Shown here: positions 63,337 to 64,000 of the stretch, piece by piece
How positions within the stretch are numbered: position 1 is the first letter of the stretch
Layout: every line of letters starts with the position of its first letter
Assembly: GCA_023238725.1 (NCBI GenBank)
Contig: CM041553.1
Location: 17,907,501-17,971,500, forward strand
Source: Scortum barcoo
Taxonomy: Eukaryota > Chordata > Actinopteri > Centrarchiformes > Terapontidae
Direction of reading: 5' to 3'
DNA length: 64,000 bases
The notes under the pieces: generated by a model
Told to the model about the DNA's origin: nothing
Seen by the model: the letters and a program-made list of their open reading frames with translations, nothing else
Databases searched by the model: none
Made by a program: the position numbers and the translations under genes

Positions 63337-63350
63337 GATGTCATAGCAAC
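63337..63350 (-). promoter_or_regulatory. wdr19: RFX X-box-like motif in wdr19 promoter
   Basis: GATGTCATAGCAAC matches the 14-base X-box GTNRCCATRGYAAC at all but two positions (the second and the fifth). It lies about 120 bases upstream of the wdr19 start codon, where functional X-boxes of ciliary genes usually sit. RFX factors drive IFT genes, and the worm orthologue is a known X-box target. The match was made by eye and binding is inferred. Confidence 0.55.
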
Positions 63351-63359
63351 AGCCGTCAG

Positions 63360-63364
63360 CCAAT
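63360..63364 (+). promoter_or_regulatory. wdr19: CCAAT box upstream of wdr19
   Basis: CCAATCAGGAGC lies just beyond the X-box-like site, in reverse orientation to the gene. NF-Y sites often flank X-boxes. Confidence 0.4.
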
Positions 63365-63424
63365 CAGGAGCTTCTAAAAGAGACCATCCAGGTATATACA
63401 CAAATGAAAGGGAAAAATAACATC

Positions 63425-63476
63425 AAGTGTATAATATTTAATATTAATATTAAATAATATTAAATATTATACACTT
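63425..63476. repeat. Perfect AT-rich palindrome, 22-base arms, 8-base loop
   Basis: The arm AAGTGTATAATATTTAATATTA (63425-63446) is the exact reverse complement of 63455-63476. Only the loop ATATTAAA separates them. It could form a hairpin or cruciform and lies about 100 bases upstream of the wdr19 promoter elements. Confidence 0.9.
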
Positions 63477-63594
63477 AAATGAAATATTAATATTTCTTTT
63501 TGCCAGACAATGTAAAGACTAGCAGAGACCTATAATAGTGTGTCATGATTTATTAGTCGATTCATATTTAGTATCTATGTGCTGAATCTGCAAA

Positions 63595-63830
63595 GGAACT
63601 AAAGCACCTCAAAATGATGCTTTACTACAGCACTGAATATACAGACATGTGACAAATTAAAGGGAAAACCAATATAAAGTTTCTTAGTAAGGTGTTGGGT
63701 CATCAAGTGCTGCCAGAACAGCTTCAATGCTCCTTGGCATTGATGCTCCAACTCTCTGAACTCTAACGAAGGGATGATCACCATTCTTCCAAAATACATT
63801 CCTTCATTTGATATTGATTTGGATATATAT
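63595..63830. repeat. Teleost DNA-transposon-like repeat copy
   Basis: Reads GACAAATTAAAGGGAAAACC, GGTGTTGGGTCATCA, CCAGAACAGCTTCAATGCTCCTTGGCATTGATGC and CCATTCTTCCAAAA in the order of a repeat abundant in many fish genomes that I recall as a non-autonomous DNA element. No transposase frame is present. Exact family not assigned. Confidence 0.5.
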
Positions 63831-64000
63831 TGATATTGGGAGGGGGGGGGGGATGATTCACTTTTACTTTGTGCAATAAAATTTTTCCACCCTGTAGTTG
63901 ACAGAGCTGTACTTCTTTTTCTTGTTGCTCAGTTTTACCTGTTTCACTTATTTTTATTGTGTATCTTTTTATGAGTGATCATTTTTTATCCTTTCTTACC

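Overview
This window is nuclear DNA from a ray-finned fish, most likely a spiny-rayed teleost. It carries six split vertebrate genes with GT-AG introns, repeat families common in teleosts (CR1/L2/Rex1-like and L1/Tx1-like LINEs, hAT-like MITEs, other dispersed repeats), (TA)n and (GA)n microsatellites, and short introns. I see no prokaryotic features, CRISPR arrays, rRNA or tRNA genes, and no viral genes.

Layout: 1-6300 is intergenic, with TA microsatellites and a 5'-truncated LINE on the minus strand. map9 (+, 6634-11172) is followed by ugdh (+, coding 14992-18982), with a degenerate inverted repeat array between them. lias (-, 27674-20572) is convergent with ugdh, and its last intron holds a 2-kb LINE with a 17-bp target-site duplication. 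rpl9 (+, coding 29410-33598) is head to head with lias and has two tandem versions of its final coding exon. rfc1 (+, 36903-47913) has a second CR1/L2-like LINE in intron 15. wdr19 (-, 63215-48977, 36 exons) is tail to tail with rfc1.

The order ugdh-lias-rpl9-rfc1-wdr19 matches the human 4p14 block, where KLB lies between RPL9 and RFC1. I see no klb coding sequence here, and map9 is joined to the block although human MAP9 is on 4q. The genes do housekeeping jobs (UDP-glucuronate synthesis, lipoylation, ribosome, DNA clamp loading) or serve microtubules and cilia (map9, wdr19). They do not form one pathway.

Exon models were built by hand from splice sites and reading phase. ugdh (496 aa), lias (399 aa), rpl9 (192 or 193 aa) and wdr19 (1347 aa) are fully open. 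rfc1 needs four separate frame-disrupting insertions explained (+1, +1, +8, +1) and map9 needs one (+1), so either the assembly has local errors or rfc1 is damaged here. No clearly new biological system was found. The best candidates for follow-up are the duplicated rpl9 terminal exon, the rfc1 disruptions, a GC-AG intron and an X-box-like site at wdr19, and the inverted array near 12.1-12.6 kb.
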